Position numbers and translations under genes: made by a program
The notes under the pieces: model-generated
The model's input: the letters and a program-made list of their open reading frames with translations, nothing else
Database searches by the model: none
What the model was told of the DNA's origin: nothing
NCBI GenBank assembly: GCA_029582165.1
Contig: CM055874.1
Coordinates: 29,038,883 to 29,102,882 of the forward strand
Direction of reading: 5' to 3'
Source: Portulaca oleracea
Taxonomy: Eukaryota > Streptophyta > Magnoliopsida > Caryophyllales > Portulacaceae
Length of the DNA: 64,000 nt
Shown here: positions 9,953-20,813 of the stretch, piece by piece
How the letters are laid out: each line of letters starts with the position of its first letter
How positions within the stretch are numbered: the stretch's first letter is position 1

Positions 9953-9979
9953 GTGTGTGTGTGTGTGGGGGGGGGGGGG
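9953..9979 (+). repeat. (GT)n tract ending in 13 G
   Basis: Alternating GT is followed by G at 9967-9979. The composition resembles the Athila polypurine tract, but it lies 1.3 kb upstream of the 3' LTR. Confidence 0.8.
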
Positions 9980-11284
9980 AGATATTCTGTTTCAAGGGTA
10001 GATCACCTAGCATTTTTGTTTTTGTTTTTGGTTTCTTAGTTTTTGCCTAAAATTTGAAAAATAATTTGTGTGAAAAAGGAGAAAAAAGGGAGTGAAAACC
10101 CTAAAAGTTTTCTTTTGTTTTGGTTCTCGCTTTGTTTTGCTTTGTTTCTTGGATCTTTGTGTCGAAATTGAGAAGTCGTTCTTAAACTTCTTTAAAAGAA
10201 ACTGGTCTGAGCGTTTTCGACCCTGTCTCGGGTGCTAGTCATGCCTTATCTCTTTAGATGTCCTTCATTGAGTGTCTAGTGAGACCCCCGATTCCTTTCA
10301 CGTTCTGGTTGAAACCGGGAGATTCTAGGGGTTTGTCTCCGAGCTTGTTCTTTTTTTTCCCTGTTTAGCAAAAGCAAAAGCAAAGTCAAAAAGAAAGAAA
10401 GAAAAAAAACTAAATAATCGGATTAAGTGGGGCGTGTCAGTTTTACGACATCAACCACCATACACTTAGCCAACCTACACGGGCCCGGTATTAGCGGTAT
10501 GGCGCTATTACCCCTTAAGCTCCTCCTGTATCAAATTCTCGACAGAGGTGTGTATGGAAAAGACTGTGTTGGGAGGGTAAACCCCGAATTATGGGCCGTC
10601 CAATTCCCGAAAGTAAGGCTAATACTGACCTTTAAAAAGCAAAAGAAAAAAAAAAGAGAAAGAGAATTTTGTTGGGAAAACCCATCCCAAAAAGAAAGGT
10701 TTAAGCGTTAATAAAGTGTAGGGATTCTCCTTGCATCAGCTACAACCCTCACCAAGCCAAGGGCGACCAAATGCGGGGAAAGGCAACTTTTTTCTTTGCT
10801 TGTTCGTTTTGTTTGTTTTTGAGCTCGGACATGAGTCTTTGGAGTCTTTTCGAATTGGTTAGAACCCACTAGCACATTTGCACGTAGGGGTTTTTGCTTG
10901 GCATTAGGTGTAGGACATCAAAAATCTCAAAGACTGACTTTTACTTAGGATAGGTGCTTGTGAGATGCTCATAACGGTTCCTTTGCGAGGTTTAATAACG
11001 TTTTCCTAATTGAGATTGCAAGATCCTTTGAAGCGAAGCTGTTGTTTTTCTTTTCCTTTATTTTCTTCGGTTTCGTTTTCACTTTCCCTCTCTCCTTTTT
11101 CTTTGGCTTTTGTGGGTATAGCCGCTACAAACCCTCACGAGTCCATCTCGTCCACCCGGGCTACCGGGGGGTTCAAAGAGCTTGGTGCATACGCTAAATG
11201 CACTCGTTTCCTCCCACGACAAAGGAGTTGGTGTTTAGTTTTTCTTATTTGTTTTTGTTTTGTTTTGCTCGGGACGAGCAAAAG

Positions 11285-11301
11285 TTTAAGTGTGGGGTGG
11301 T
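11285..11301 (+). other. Athila-1 polypurine tract
   Basis: GTTTAAGTGTGGGGTGG ends directly at the 3' LTR start. Location and composition fit the plus-strand primer site of Athila elements. Confidence 0.75.
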
Positions 11302-12824
11302 GTTTAGACCCAATTTTGTGTCTAAATAACTCCTTAATTCTTAGGCTTTTGACTCGTTACGTGTTTATTTTCATGGCTTTTTAGTATGTTTTTGGTTATT
11401 TTGTAGGTTTTGGCATTTTACTCAGAAACTAGGTAAAAAGGGTCATTTTAGAGCATTTTTGGTGATTTCCCAAGCCGAGCCGGACCGAGAACCGAGGCGG
11501 AGTTGACCTGGGACCACTGTCCCTTCATTTGGTGCAAAACAGTGAGGTAACTCCCGCTATGATCCTTGTAGCGGGCGTTACATGCCTTGGAATGAAAGAA
11601 GGAACAAAAGGAAGAAAGTAGCAGGGTAGCCCCCGCCACCCTGGGCGTGGCACCCACTACCCCTGGCTGCTGTCTCTCGAAGCTCAGAATCACCAAGGAA
11701 AATTTCGCAGGGTAGCGCCCGCCACCCTGATGCTGGCACCCGCGACCCCCTGGACAGCGAGAGACCGCACCTGCGGTCTCCCCCTTTTCTGCGCGTGATG
11801 TTCGGCTTGTGCGACGACGTTTTGCCCAACTGTTTTGCCTTGTATATATATCCCTTTTGACGATTATCTTGGGGGATATCTTAGGTTATCTTTTGGATAC
11901 TTAGACTTTACATTAAGCTTGTATTAGAGAGAGATTAGTGAGAGATTAATCTAGGGTTTTGGAGATTTTGAGTTATTATTGAAGATTTGGGGATTCAAAC
12001 AATTGAGAGATTGATGGATCATCTTTTTATTGCTTTTCCTTGTTCATCTACAAAATTTTGATAAGTATTCTCTTCCCTTAATTCTTTCATTAATTGCTTG
12101 CTAATTACTTTCTTGCTTATTTAATTGCTTTGCTTGTTATTTCATTGTTTTGCTTGTTCTTGATTGTAGGATGTTAGAAATCATGCTTAGGGTTGGTTTG
12201 GATGTTGTTAATTTAGTTTTTATGATGATTAGTGGCTAGAAACCCTATGGGTTAGGGGGTAATTAAGGGTGTGAATGGGTGATTAGGTTTGGGTTAGCAA
12301 TATTAGTGAATAATAAGTTGGGAAATCAATTTCCCACTCCTTTCCCTTCCTCAAGTAGGATGTATTTGGATCCGAAAGCTCCCGAATACATCCAACACTT
12401 GTGTGGAAGGTTGGAGTCGGGATAGTTAATGCTCACCCACGGAAGTGGAAGGCGGTTAACTAGGGAATTCCGTTTCATTAACCCTCCGGGTCCGTGGTGG
12501 ACTTTGGGGAAGTTAATCCGGACTATCCTTGAAAGAGGAAGCTCGGTGGGTATTTTCTAACGGAATTGCCACTTGATTCTCCCTCCTTATTATTCTCTTG
12601 TTGCGAAACCCATTTCCTCATCCCCGTTTGCATCCCGTAAAGCCTCCGAAGCCCATTTCCTTTCCTTGACCAACCTTAGCTTTGTTTCTCGCTTTGTGAC
12701 CCCTTCAAATCGATATCCTACCCTTAGCAATCTCATCCCGACCATTGACCTAGATTCTATGACCAAGGCCCCTAGCTCCTCAAGAAGAACGATATAAAAA
12801 CCGGGGTACAAAAACCACGTTACA
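11302..12824 (+). repeat. Athila-1 3' LTR
   Basis: It starts TGTTTAGACCC and ends GTTACA, and is colinear with 2192-3756. The hairpin GAGACCGCA-CC-TGCGGTCTC is present once (11761-11780). The inverted module near 11550-11581 has lost perfect pairing through point changes (CTCCCGCTAT). It is followed by the GGAAC duplication. Confidence 0.92.
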
Positions 12825-12829
12825 GGAAC
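12825..12829. repeat. Target-site duplication GGAAC, right copy (Athila-1)
   Basis: It matches 2187-2191. Element A coding sequence resumes directly after it. Confidence 0.92.
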
Positions 12830-13081
12830 CAGTTCCGGACGGAACCTCAGTTGAGGCTGCTTCTTGGGTGAGACACTCTTCCTTATAGCCAAGCGGTGAA
12901 CAACAACTTTTGGGTCTAATCCAGGCATCTCCTTGTAATTCCAAGCAAACACATCTCTATACTCTGAAAGGAGTTTGAAATACTCCCCTTCTTCTTCCGG
13001 TGTAAGCAAAAAGGTTACATAAATGGGGCGAGGATTATCTATCGTCCCAAGATCTAGCTCCTTCAACTCATCCACCGTTGC
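12830..13081 (-). pseudogene. Element A reverse transcriptase, N-terminal portion
   Basis: The minus strand encodes IYVTFLLTPEEEGEYFKLLS, then DVFAWNYKEMPGLDPKVVVH, which is the pre-RT/RT entry region shared by plant gypsy elements. It ends in PQLRFRPELVPV at the insertion point, and the frame continues in the separated part at 2186. The long frame that runs on leftwards into the LTR is not part of the protein. Confidence 0.85.
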
Positions 13082-14626
13082 TTACCCCCCATCCTCAAGA
13101 GTCTTAGGAGTTTCAGCGAGCTCTATTTCATCCTCGGGACCTTGGTGTTCTTTGATGGTAATATGATTGGCTAACACAACTTCTTCTTGGCTGGACTCCT
13201 CTTTAGATTTGGTATTTACCCGGTGACCTATAAGAACCACAATACGCCTCTTGACTCTAAGGGAACCATCTGTCTTTAAATCCAAGGTAGAGAGACACTT
13301 CATGCGAGAAAGGACGGAGCTTTGAACGTCATTTGTGACTCCTATGCTTCCGAACACAGAAGTCTCTCCTTAACAAAGTTGTGGCTCCAACAATTCCTCA
13401 CTGGCTTTTATCCTAGCAAACATTGAAGGCTTCGACTGAGAATGACCCTTGACTTTGCTGAAAACAGATCTCCTTCAGCTAGGTGCGTCTCCTATACGAG
13501 TGAAGACGGAAGGGCGTTCACTAGAAGTAGCCGGCTGTAACCTATCGAACACAGAGGACCTTGGTTTATTTTAGGCTGAGTGTTTTCCTCTTCACTAACA
13601 TCAGCCTCTTCAGCTGTGATGTATTATACTTCAGACCTCTTCTACTTTCTTCGAGCTGAAATTCTGACTGGTTGTACCGGTTTGTAACTAAGACTAACCT
13701 TAGAGACCTTTATCGAACCTCCTTGCTCTTGGATCTTCTTCTGCGTAACATTAAGACCATAAGGTTTGGCCTCATCTACTTCCCCTAGGGTCGCCGAATT
13801 TTGAAAGTCTTACCCAACCTTTTCCATAAGCTTGTACGCCTTCGGGTCGAACCCTTCCTTAGTCCTTGGAGTCGGTAGATCATCACCCTCTTTAGACGAC
13901 ACCACAAACCCGAAGAGAGGTGGCTTCTTTACCTTGTTTTGTTGTGGATGGAGGATAGGGATGACCGCGTTGGCTTTGAGTGCACTTAAACCCTCCTCAC
14001 TGACTTTCTTGCTATATGTGTTCTTTGAGCTTCCAGTTGTATACTCGGCAAAAGGAGATTCCCCCTCCTTTCTACGAGACTTAGGTATGTACCTTAGAAC
14101 TGGTAGCACCGCACCAGATGATGGAGCAACTCGCTTATTGGCCGGTTCGGAGACTACCACTGACCTTTCTTCTTTATGTGGTACCTCCCGTATATCATCC
14201 GTCACTACCTCAACATCTTTCTTCAAGACCCTTTTACTGTGGAGGCGATTGACGAGGGCATCGCTTCCTTAAACGTCACAGTCTCTTCAAAGAATCTTGC
14301 ATCTACAAAGTGGGATTCAGCCTTAGCAAAGGGCTTAACATCACTATCTATCTTCTTTTCCCCGCCTCTGTAGTACTTCAAGCACTGATGTAGAGTAGAA
14401 GCTACAATGCCATGCTCATGTAGCCACGGTCTCCCCAACAACAACATGACTGAATTTCCAACAAGCAAGGGACGTGCCATTTCTTGAAATCTCTCTTCGG
14501 ATTCAAAATCGTAGGAAGTCTTGGAGTCGATGACATGAAATATTTAAGCTGTGGACAAGTCACCCACCGTTAGCTCAACCCGAATCATCCCAGGTGCTCG
14601 ATGACCTTCGAGGTTGAACCCTTACA
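13082..14626 (-). pseudogene. Element A protease-RT linker region
   Basis: Minus-strand frames are broken by stops and shifts. The part at 14223-14480 reads MARPLLVGNSVMLLLGRPWL then HEHGIVASTLHQCLKYYRGG, the conserved LLGRPWxHxxGxxxSTLHQCLKY wording that follows protease in plant gypsy polyproteins. Frames at 13810-14226 and 13082-13357 are Lys/Glu/Ser-rich linker without a recognisable domain. Confidence 0.75.
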
Positions 14627-14950
14627 TCATTGTACGACTCTTGGAGAGCTCTTCATCGTCGACTTCGGCATGGTATTCACCGCGGATCCTCCATCAACCA
14701 GAATGCGTTTGACCTTCTGTTCACGGATGTAGCCAGATACAAATAAAGGACGATTTTGGAGCTTGGAGCCTAAAAGTAAGTCATCATCAGTGAAGATGAT
14801 GGATGTGTTGCAAGAAACACACTGTGTAAAAGTGACCGATGATTCTCTCACATCTTGGACCTTGTCGGCGTAAACCTCGGGGTGTTGCAATGCAGTGGCA
14901 ATGTGACGACGCATTTCTTCAGGAAGATGAAAGATTTTCTCCCACGCCAT
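14627..14950 (-). pseudogene. Element A aspartic protease
   Basis: The minus-strand frame contains RILVDGGSAVN (about 14672-14705), the retropepsin active-site motif with DGG in place of DTG/DSG as is usual in this plant group. Upstream is HPEVYADKVQDVRESSVTFT. The enzyme would cut the polyprotein. The flanking frames are interrupted. Confidence 0.8.
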
Positions 14951-17202
14951 TCATGCGGGTAAAGCCTCCAAAACCCTTAGAGAGTTTTATCAGTAGCTTT
15001 TTGAGGATGATCTTGGTTTTTCACTTCGTCGTTCTCATCTTCGAGCTTTGAACAGGAGACCATGTTCACCATAACTTCGTCAGCCTTTCCCAAGAAGTTC
15101 CATGGGAAATATTCTCCTAAGGTGAGAGGACGACGTGAATCCTGCTCGAACGATTCAGAGGATTGGACATACTGTTTTCTTGAGCTGCCGCCCTTCTTCC
15201 CTTGCCCAACTCGTTGAGAACTTCTTTTCCCTTCCTGTTTCTTTCCTTTGTGAGATGATGGCACTTGAACCTTGTTGTTCTTCTTAGCTTTCCTTCACGT
15301 GACCAAAGTCCAACCTCCCTCTTCCTCCAGACCTTCCGGCGCTTCATTATGTTTCTTTAGAGAGGTCCGAGCTAGAATGGGGGATAAAGATTGGCTCTTG
15401 GCTCCCGAACTGGATCATCATGAGATCTTCTTTGTCATATGGAGACGGGTGTACCGAAATGCAATTAGTTTCAACATTGTTGTCCAAGTCCAAAATTATC
15501 CTTCCTTCTTCAGCTAACTTCATGATGCGCTCTTTCAAGGTAATACATTTCTCGAGAGGGTGACTGACTACCCTGTGATAGTGATAGTACCTTGGGTCGT
15601 TTGTCCTTCCCGCTTCCTCCGACCTCTTTGGTTGCGGGAGCTCGATAATACCCTTCTCCAACAAGTTATCAAGCATTCCCGACAAGTCTGAATCAGGGAA
15701 CGAGTATTTCTTCTCTTGTAACTCCTTCAACGTAGGTCATTTCTTAGCATCATTTCTCGAGAATGTGGTTTTTCTGCTTTCTTGTTTGGGCTTGGCAGAG
15801 AATCGAACTGGTTCCTCAGTTGCAGTTGAAACAAACATGGACTCCCTCTTTGAAGTCTTCACTGGGTTCACATTCTTCTTGTACTCGTTAGTACCTTTTC
15901 TTACTTCAGACGAAGATGAAGACTTTCCCCGTCGACTCTCTATGGTTATCTCCATGTCATGCGCTTTAGTTGCCAACTCTTGGAAAGTCCTTGGCTTGAC
16001 CATTTTGAGGACGTAGAGCAGCTCCCAATGCATCCCTTGAGTGCACATGTCGACAGCCGAAGCCTCAGTGAGGCGATCCTTGCACTCAAAACTAAGAGCC
16101 CTCCAACGATGGATGTATTCAAGGACTGGCTCCCCCTCCCATTGTTTGGTATTCGTCAGCTCTGTCATGCTAACAATACGTTGAGTGCTGTAGAACCGGT
16201 TGAGGAACTCTCGCTCCATTTCTTCCCAACTATTGATAGACTCGAGTTCTAAATCTGTGTATCAGACGAACGCTATCCCTTTCAATGATCGAACAAACTG
16301 CTTCACCAGTCGGTCTTCTTCCGCCCCCGCATTGCGGCAAGTCTCGATGAAATACGCAACGTGTTGCTTGGGGTTACCTTTTCCATCAAACTGGTTGAAC
16401 TTCGGGGGTTGATAACCTAGTGTCATCCGAAGCGCATTGATCCTCTTCGTGTAGGGTTTTGCGTACAAGTGACTCTTGTTCGATGCCTCTCCGAGTTGAG
16501 CCCTTACTGCATTAGCAATCATACTCTGGATCTGTTCCGCAGTCATTGATCCTCAAGACTAGGTCTTCTTTCTTTCACCGTCGCCATCACCATCACCCTT
16601 AGAAGACTCTTTGTCAGATTCCTCCTCAGTTTCTTCATCAGACTCTTGATAAGGGCGCTTCTCTATCTTCCTCATCAGTTTCGCGATCTGTTCGCTTTGT
16701 TCGTCGATCTTTTTGTCTTTTTCTTCGCTTTCCCTAGCAAGTCTTCTCAGTGTAGCCTCCAACTCTGCTATCTTTTCTTCCATGTTGGAAGCGCCATTTG
16801 TCATCACTGGCATGATGGCAGTTTGAGTAGACTCAATTCATCCTCCGAGAAGATAGATTCCTCTTCAGTCATTGGGAAGAATCTTCGCTGAAATGGCTTT
16901 GGCCTTCGAAGCTCTCAAACTCGAAGACCGAGTTGTTGAGTTTGGAGTTCGTCCATTCCATGTGGGGTAGTCATGACTCAGCCGAAGGTATTCGCAATGC
17001 TTGGCTTCCGAGAGCGAGGAGTTGGTGCCTTCGTAGTTGGTTTTTCCAACAGAGCAGAAATTGCAGCAGTAGTGGCGGCAGCCTTCGCCATCCTTCGAGT
17101 CATTACTCTGCTTGATGTAGCACTTGCAATTGCCGACCCTTGGGATGAAGCTTGAGTCATCCTCCTTGTGGAGGGTTGAGAGACAACTTTTTTGGGTGCC
17201 AT
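14951..17202 (-). pseudogene. Element A gag
   Basis: The start is the minus-strand ATG at 17200-17202 encoding MAPKKVVSQPSTRRMTQASS, about 80 nt inside the LTR after the primer site. Then follow a coiled-coil-like region at 16559-16813 (MEEKIAELEATLRRLARES), the gag core at 16262-16546 (PPKFNQFDGKGNPKQHVAYF) and 15737-16219 (MEREFLNRFYSTQRIVSMTE, VLEYIHRWRALSFECKDRL). A knuckle-like YYHYHRVVSHPLEKC segment lies in 15347-15730. Frame changes and stops separate these pieces. Confidence 0.83.
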
Positions 17203-17262
17203 TGCGTTGCCTGATTCGAAGGCGAGTTGAACTTTTTGGAGAAAGATATGAGAGGTAGAGAT

Positions 17263-17280
17263 GTCCCACCGAGCGTGCCA
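17263..17280 (-). other. Element A primer-binding site
   Basis: On the minus strand TGGCACGCTCGGTGGGAC starts four bases after the LTR end. Position and the leading TGG fit a tRNA 3' end; the cognate tRNA was not assigned. Confidence 0.7.
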
Positions 17281-17284
17281 AATT

Positions 17285-17967
17285 TGTAAACACAAATTTC
17301 GAGCCTTGAATAAATAAAGACAAGAAATTGAGAAACAAATATAATTTTGTATTAATATTCGAATGTATGTAGGTACAATCTTTGTATTAAATACAATAAA
17401 GTAGTCCTCTTATTCAATCTCCTAAAACTTGGGTGAGCCAAGGGCGCGGACGCTTGATCTCGATCTCGAATGCAGGTCGAGCTGAAGAACTCAGTTGTAG
17501 TTCTTTACCTTGACGTGTAGAAAACTTGGAGCTTTTGATCTTGAACTTTTGTCGACCTTGATCCTTGGCGCTTGGGAGCTGGAGGCCGCTTTCAGTTCGA
17601 GCTTCTGAATTCTCTGAAGTGCAGAATGCCGAATGCTGCTTGGGTTAGACTGCAGAGTGTGTTGAAGATGAGGGAGAGGACCCCTATTTATAGGCTCTAG
17701 AGGCCTAGGGTTTGAGTCGGGCTTTGTGCTTGGGTCCAAATTAATTAATTATTCCTTTATTTTAAAATAAAGAAATAATTATTATTTTCTGCATCATAAT
17801 TGACACGTGTCACGATGGTATTGGCCAGGATACATTTCCATTTAAAATTTAATTAAATGGACCGCCACAATTAATTTTACACGTGGCGGATAATAATTGA
17901 CCAAATAATTTTAATTTATTTTCCACGTATCATTTTTTCATTTGCCGATAAATTTTTGCCTCCTACA
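17285..17967 (-). repeat. Element A LTR (5' LTR in element orientation)
   Basis: A 683-bp LTR bounded by TG/CA (plus-strand TGTAAACAC...CTCCTACA). On the minus strand it has a TATAAATAG box at about 17685-17693, followed by a CT-rich leader. Three ACGT-core sites lie in its U3. CCTGC (17968-17972) is the candidate target duplication, but the partner is outside the window. Confidence 0.82.
17801..17928. promoter_or_regulatory. ACGT-core (G-box-like) cluster in U3 of element A
   Basis: TGACACGTGTCA (17801-17812) is a perfect 12-bp palindrome around CACGTG. ACACGTGGC follows at 17879 and CCACGTAT at about 17923. Such sites bind bZIP/bHLH regulators in plants. A role in stress-driven LTR transcription is inferred. 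Confidence 0.6.
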
Positions 17968-19020
17968 CCTGCGCCTGCCACAGATGAAAAGGATCAAATG
18001 TGTTGGAATAAACACATCAGGTAAATATACGGTGAAATTGGGATATACTGCTCATGGTGAAAATTGGGAATTTTTTATACTATGCTGTCACCGGAACAAC
18101 AAAAGTTACGGAACCGTTTCTGGCATTGGGATATACAACCCAAATGGAAAATGTTTTTGTGGAAATGTGCAATCTAAGCTTTACCTGTTGGGAAAAAAAA
18201 GGCAGGAGCATGGGATATATGAAAATAACACCTGCTGGCAGCCTGGCATGATAGGGAGATGGAAACTATTAACCATCTTTTCAGATTTTGTGACATTGTT
18301 AAGCACTTTTGGCACGTGAGTCTACTTGGGATTCGAGAAATCGACATAGACCTCCCTTGGAGGCAATGGCTTGAGGATTGGTTGAGGTATCTCATGAATA
18401 TGGATAAAGATGGGGGTACTCGGCTTCTACTATTTATTAACGGTGTTATGGGCCATATGGCATAGTAGAAATTCGGTGAAATTAAGTAGAGAACATATTA
18501 CCCAACAGCGGCTAGCACATATATTGCAGATGTCAATTAAACAGGCGTATACATGGAAACAATATTCGAAGTCCACAAGAGGAACGTGTAAAAGTGCTCT
18601 GGTACGACTTGATGACACATGGAAAGTAAAAAGTATGAGAGGAGTAGCGGCATGAGTGCGCAGACAAGACGACAAGGATGTTATACAGGGTTGGGGGTGC
18701 ATGTATTTGCGGGCACAATATGTGGTACAAGTTTAACTTCAAGCTATCTGCCTTGCGCTACAAGATGCTATTGAAAAGCATATTTTGTATGTCGATATAC
18801 TAACGGACTTGGAGCTAGCAATTCATTTCTTATTAGATAGAGCTCAAGTTTGGATACACTGTTATTAGTGGGTTTGTAATATACATAGGTTGTGTAATAT
18901 GGTCACAGGGTTTAGCATTAGGAAGGTATCTTGGAGTCAAGTTCACCGGGCTCATGATCTATCTAAATCATTTGTACGAACTTTGTAATATTTTCTTTAA
19001 TTTTATGGACTTATTTGGCA
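17968..19020 (+). pseudogene. LINE-type remnant: RT zinc-binding and RNase H-like region
   Basis: Translation in shifting plus frames gives a W-x-P-K-W-K-MFLWKCA-like stretch (about 18125-18180), then METINHLFRFCDIVKHFWHV (18259 on), matching the HLFxxCxxxxxxW of the zinc-binding domain after RT in plant LINEs. Downstream, stretches such as AICLALQDAIEKH and VHRAHDLSKSF resemble the RNase H-like C-terminus. Several stops and frameshifts make it a dead fragment. The RT itself is not in the window; the left side is cut by element A. Confidence 0.6.
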
Positions 19021-20130
19021 AAAAAAAATAAAAATATTGTGTATTGATGTTAGTCCTTTTTTGTGACATCAACTATTGGGTCAAACACAACAAGGAGATA
19101 AAAAGTGAAAAACATTAAAGTATTGCAAAAGGACGAAGTGTGACAAAAGTCTCAAGGTTAAGTCCATCAACAAAGAAACATGAGAATATGCATGTATGTT
19201 GTCAAACAAGTAAGCTCAGAAATATATCACAATTAGTGTATGAAGATCAATGAAATCATACCAAGACAAAGACAAGGGGAAAAGGGGCTATGGTAGAGGC
19301 CAAGATTGATTGAATAAAATAGTTGTTTAACAAAGAGCTATTGATTGATTACAACTACAACAGGTTATTTAATTTAGAGCCCGACCGAAGGTGTGACTGT
19401 GGGTGTCTGATGGTCAAGTGAGACAATTAATCTAGTGCTCAAGTCATGCATATATACTTCTCAATGATTTATTCTCTAAGAGGAAGATCTTATAAAAAGC
19501 ATGTGAAAAAGGGAAGGAAGTGATCGTGATAAAATACATAGTGCTGAAATTAGGAAAAGTCAGGGATATTATTTCCAATTACTCGAAACCAAATCTTTGC
19601 TGAGGAATATTTATGTTAGTCACTTGCTAAACTTCAATACTTGACAATTTACTGTAGCAAACACATGGGAAAAATTCTGCTTCACTTTAGCTTATGGGTC
19701 AATATATCATAATGATCAACGTGGTACCCAAGAAAATTTTGTACTTAAGTAATTAATATTATTTCCATTTACTTGGAAATCAGGGTCAACATCAGTTGTT
19801 TCGTTGACATAACACAAAAAATAATAATGATAATAATACTAAGATCAAAAGTTGACAGCACTCACAAATAGGATTACCGTGCTGAAGACTCACAGATCAC
19901 CAAACAAACTGATGATGCAAGTTGTGTTCGTGTGTCAAAGTCAAGCTGACAGTCTGCTAAGACAAGTAGAAGATAATGTGTGTCAAAACAACAGTATGCC
20001 AAGAAAAAAATATCCCGCTTACTTAACGTCGCCACCCGTTTTACTATTGTCGCCCACCTTTCGCATAATATTTCCAACCCTGCCCTTGAACCTCATAACC
20101 TTCACTCTCCACCTTCTCTCTAGTTTATCT
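19021..20130. other. No recognisable feature
   Basis: AT-rich intergenic or old repeat DNA. No frame, repeat boundary or RNA gene could be supported. Confidence 0.5.
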
Positions 20131-20213
20131 CTCTAGAAAACGCTCTCAACCAACGACCACCACAAACCACCGTCATCCCGAGTTTTCGAACGCTACGAAT
20201 CGAAGAAGTTGAG
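20131..20213 (+). other. Possible non-coding first exon of the PMD pseudogene
   Basis: The sequence up to GAAGTTGAG|GTATGT has a plausible donor site. The matching acceptor TTTTCATTTTGCAG ends at 22174, eleven bases before the PMD start codon. The intron model is inferred from these two consensus sites only. Confidence 0.4.
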
Positions 20214-20333
20214 GTATGTTTCGACCACCACATTGCCGCGATCAGCGCGCGGCACCGGCCGCCGGTTGCCATGCGTTTCGCGCGGCAGTTGGCTGCCGTC
20301 GACCGTGCTTTTTACGCGGCAGGCCCGACGATT

Positions 20334-20700
20334 TAATTTTTTTTGTTTTTCTTTAATTAATAATATTAATATATTAATATTAAATATTGTTATTATTAAT
20401 ATTATTGTTAGTAAATAAGTATTAATATTGTTATTATTAATATTTTTGTTAGTGATTTGTAATATTAATTATTATATATGTATATTATTGTTAATATTAA
20501 AAATTTGATTAATAAATGTTATTGTTAAGTATTTGTTAATAATAGTAATTATTATCTGTATATTTTGATTATATTGTAAGTGTGTTATATGATTAATTGT
20601 TTTTAAAATATTGTAATTATTATTGTCAATAATATTAATAATATATCATTGTAGATTTGTTGTTTTTTATTAAAAATAAATAATAGGATTGTTAGTAACA
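20334..20700. repeat. AT-rich low-complexity tract
   Basis: Interleaved AATATT, TTATTATTAA and similar words with almost no G or C. Confidence 0.75.
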
Positions 20701-20813
20701 TTAGTAGAATTTGTATGAGTTAGTGTTTGAAAATTAGTTTAGTGTACGTGGAAAAATTGTTTAAGGTTTAGGGTTAGGTTATAGGGTACGTACGTTCCAG
20801 AAATTAGGAATAG

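Larger units (their letters stand above)
9258..11280 (+). other. Athila-1 3' non-coding region
   Basis: About 2 kb without a credible gene. The part around 9670-9960, with the GGATCGCGG-like start and the GGGTGGCGAG...GTCGCCACCA stretch, is matched in Athila-2 at 55258-55560, so it is a conserved non-coding piece of the family. Three runs of the AAGTGTGGGG type occur (9326, 9950-9979, 11289). The rest, to 11280, is T-rich or mixed sequence. The ORFs called here are not supported. Confidence 0.6.
2192..12824 (+). mobile_element. Athila-1: pol-less Athila-type (Ty3/gypsy) retrotransposon with both LTRs
   Basis: A complete 10.6-kb insertion with TG...CA LTRs (2192-3756 and 11302-12824), a GGAAC target duplication, a primer-binding site of the Athila tRNA-Asp type and a GT/G-rich polypurine tract. 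Inside are a gag gene with a Glu-rich extension, a conserved non-coding motif, and an ORF similar to Athila ORF1 in the env-like position. No protease, RT, RNase H or integrase is visible in any frame, so it is non-autonomous. It sits inside the RT gene of element A. It is younger than A, and its LTRs are still clearly alike by eye. Confidence 0.92.
1..17967 (-). mobile_element. Element A: decayed Ty3/gypsy Tat-lineage LTR retrotransposon, left end off window
   Basis: Read on the minus strand, this element runs LTR (17967-17285), primer-binding site, gag, protease, RT, gypsy-type RNase H, a second archaeal-type RNase H and the start of integrase at the left window edge. The order RT, RNase H, archaeal-type RNase H, integrase is the known hallmark of the plant Tat lineage. 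All coding parts carry stops or frameshifts, so it is dead. It is split by the Athila-1 insertion (2192-12824), which removes nothing: the GGAAC target is duplicated on both sides. The integrase core, polypurine tract and the other LTR lie left of position 1. Confidence 0.88.
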
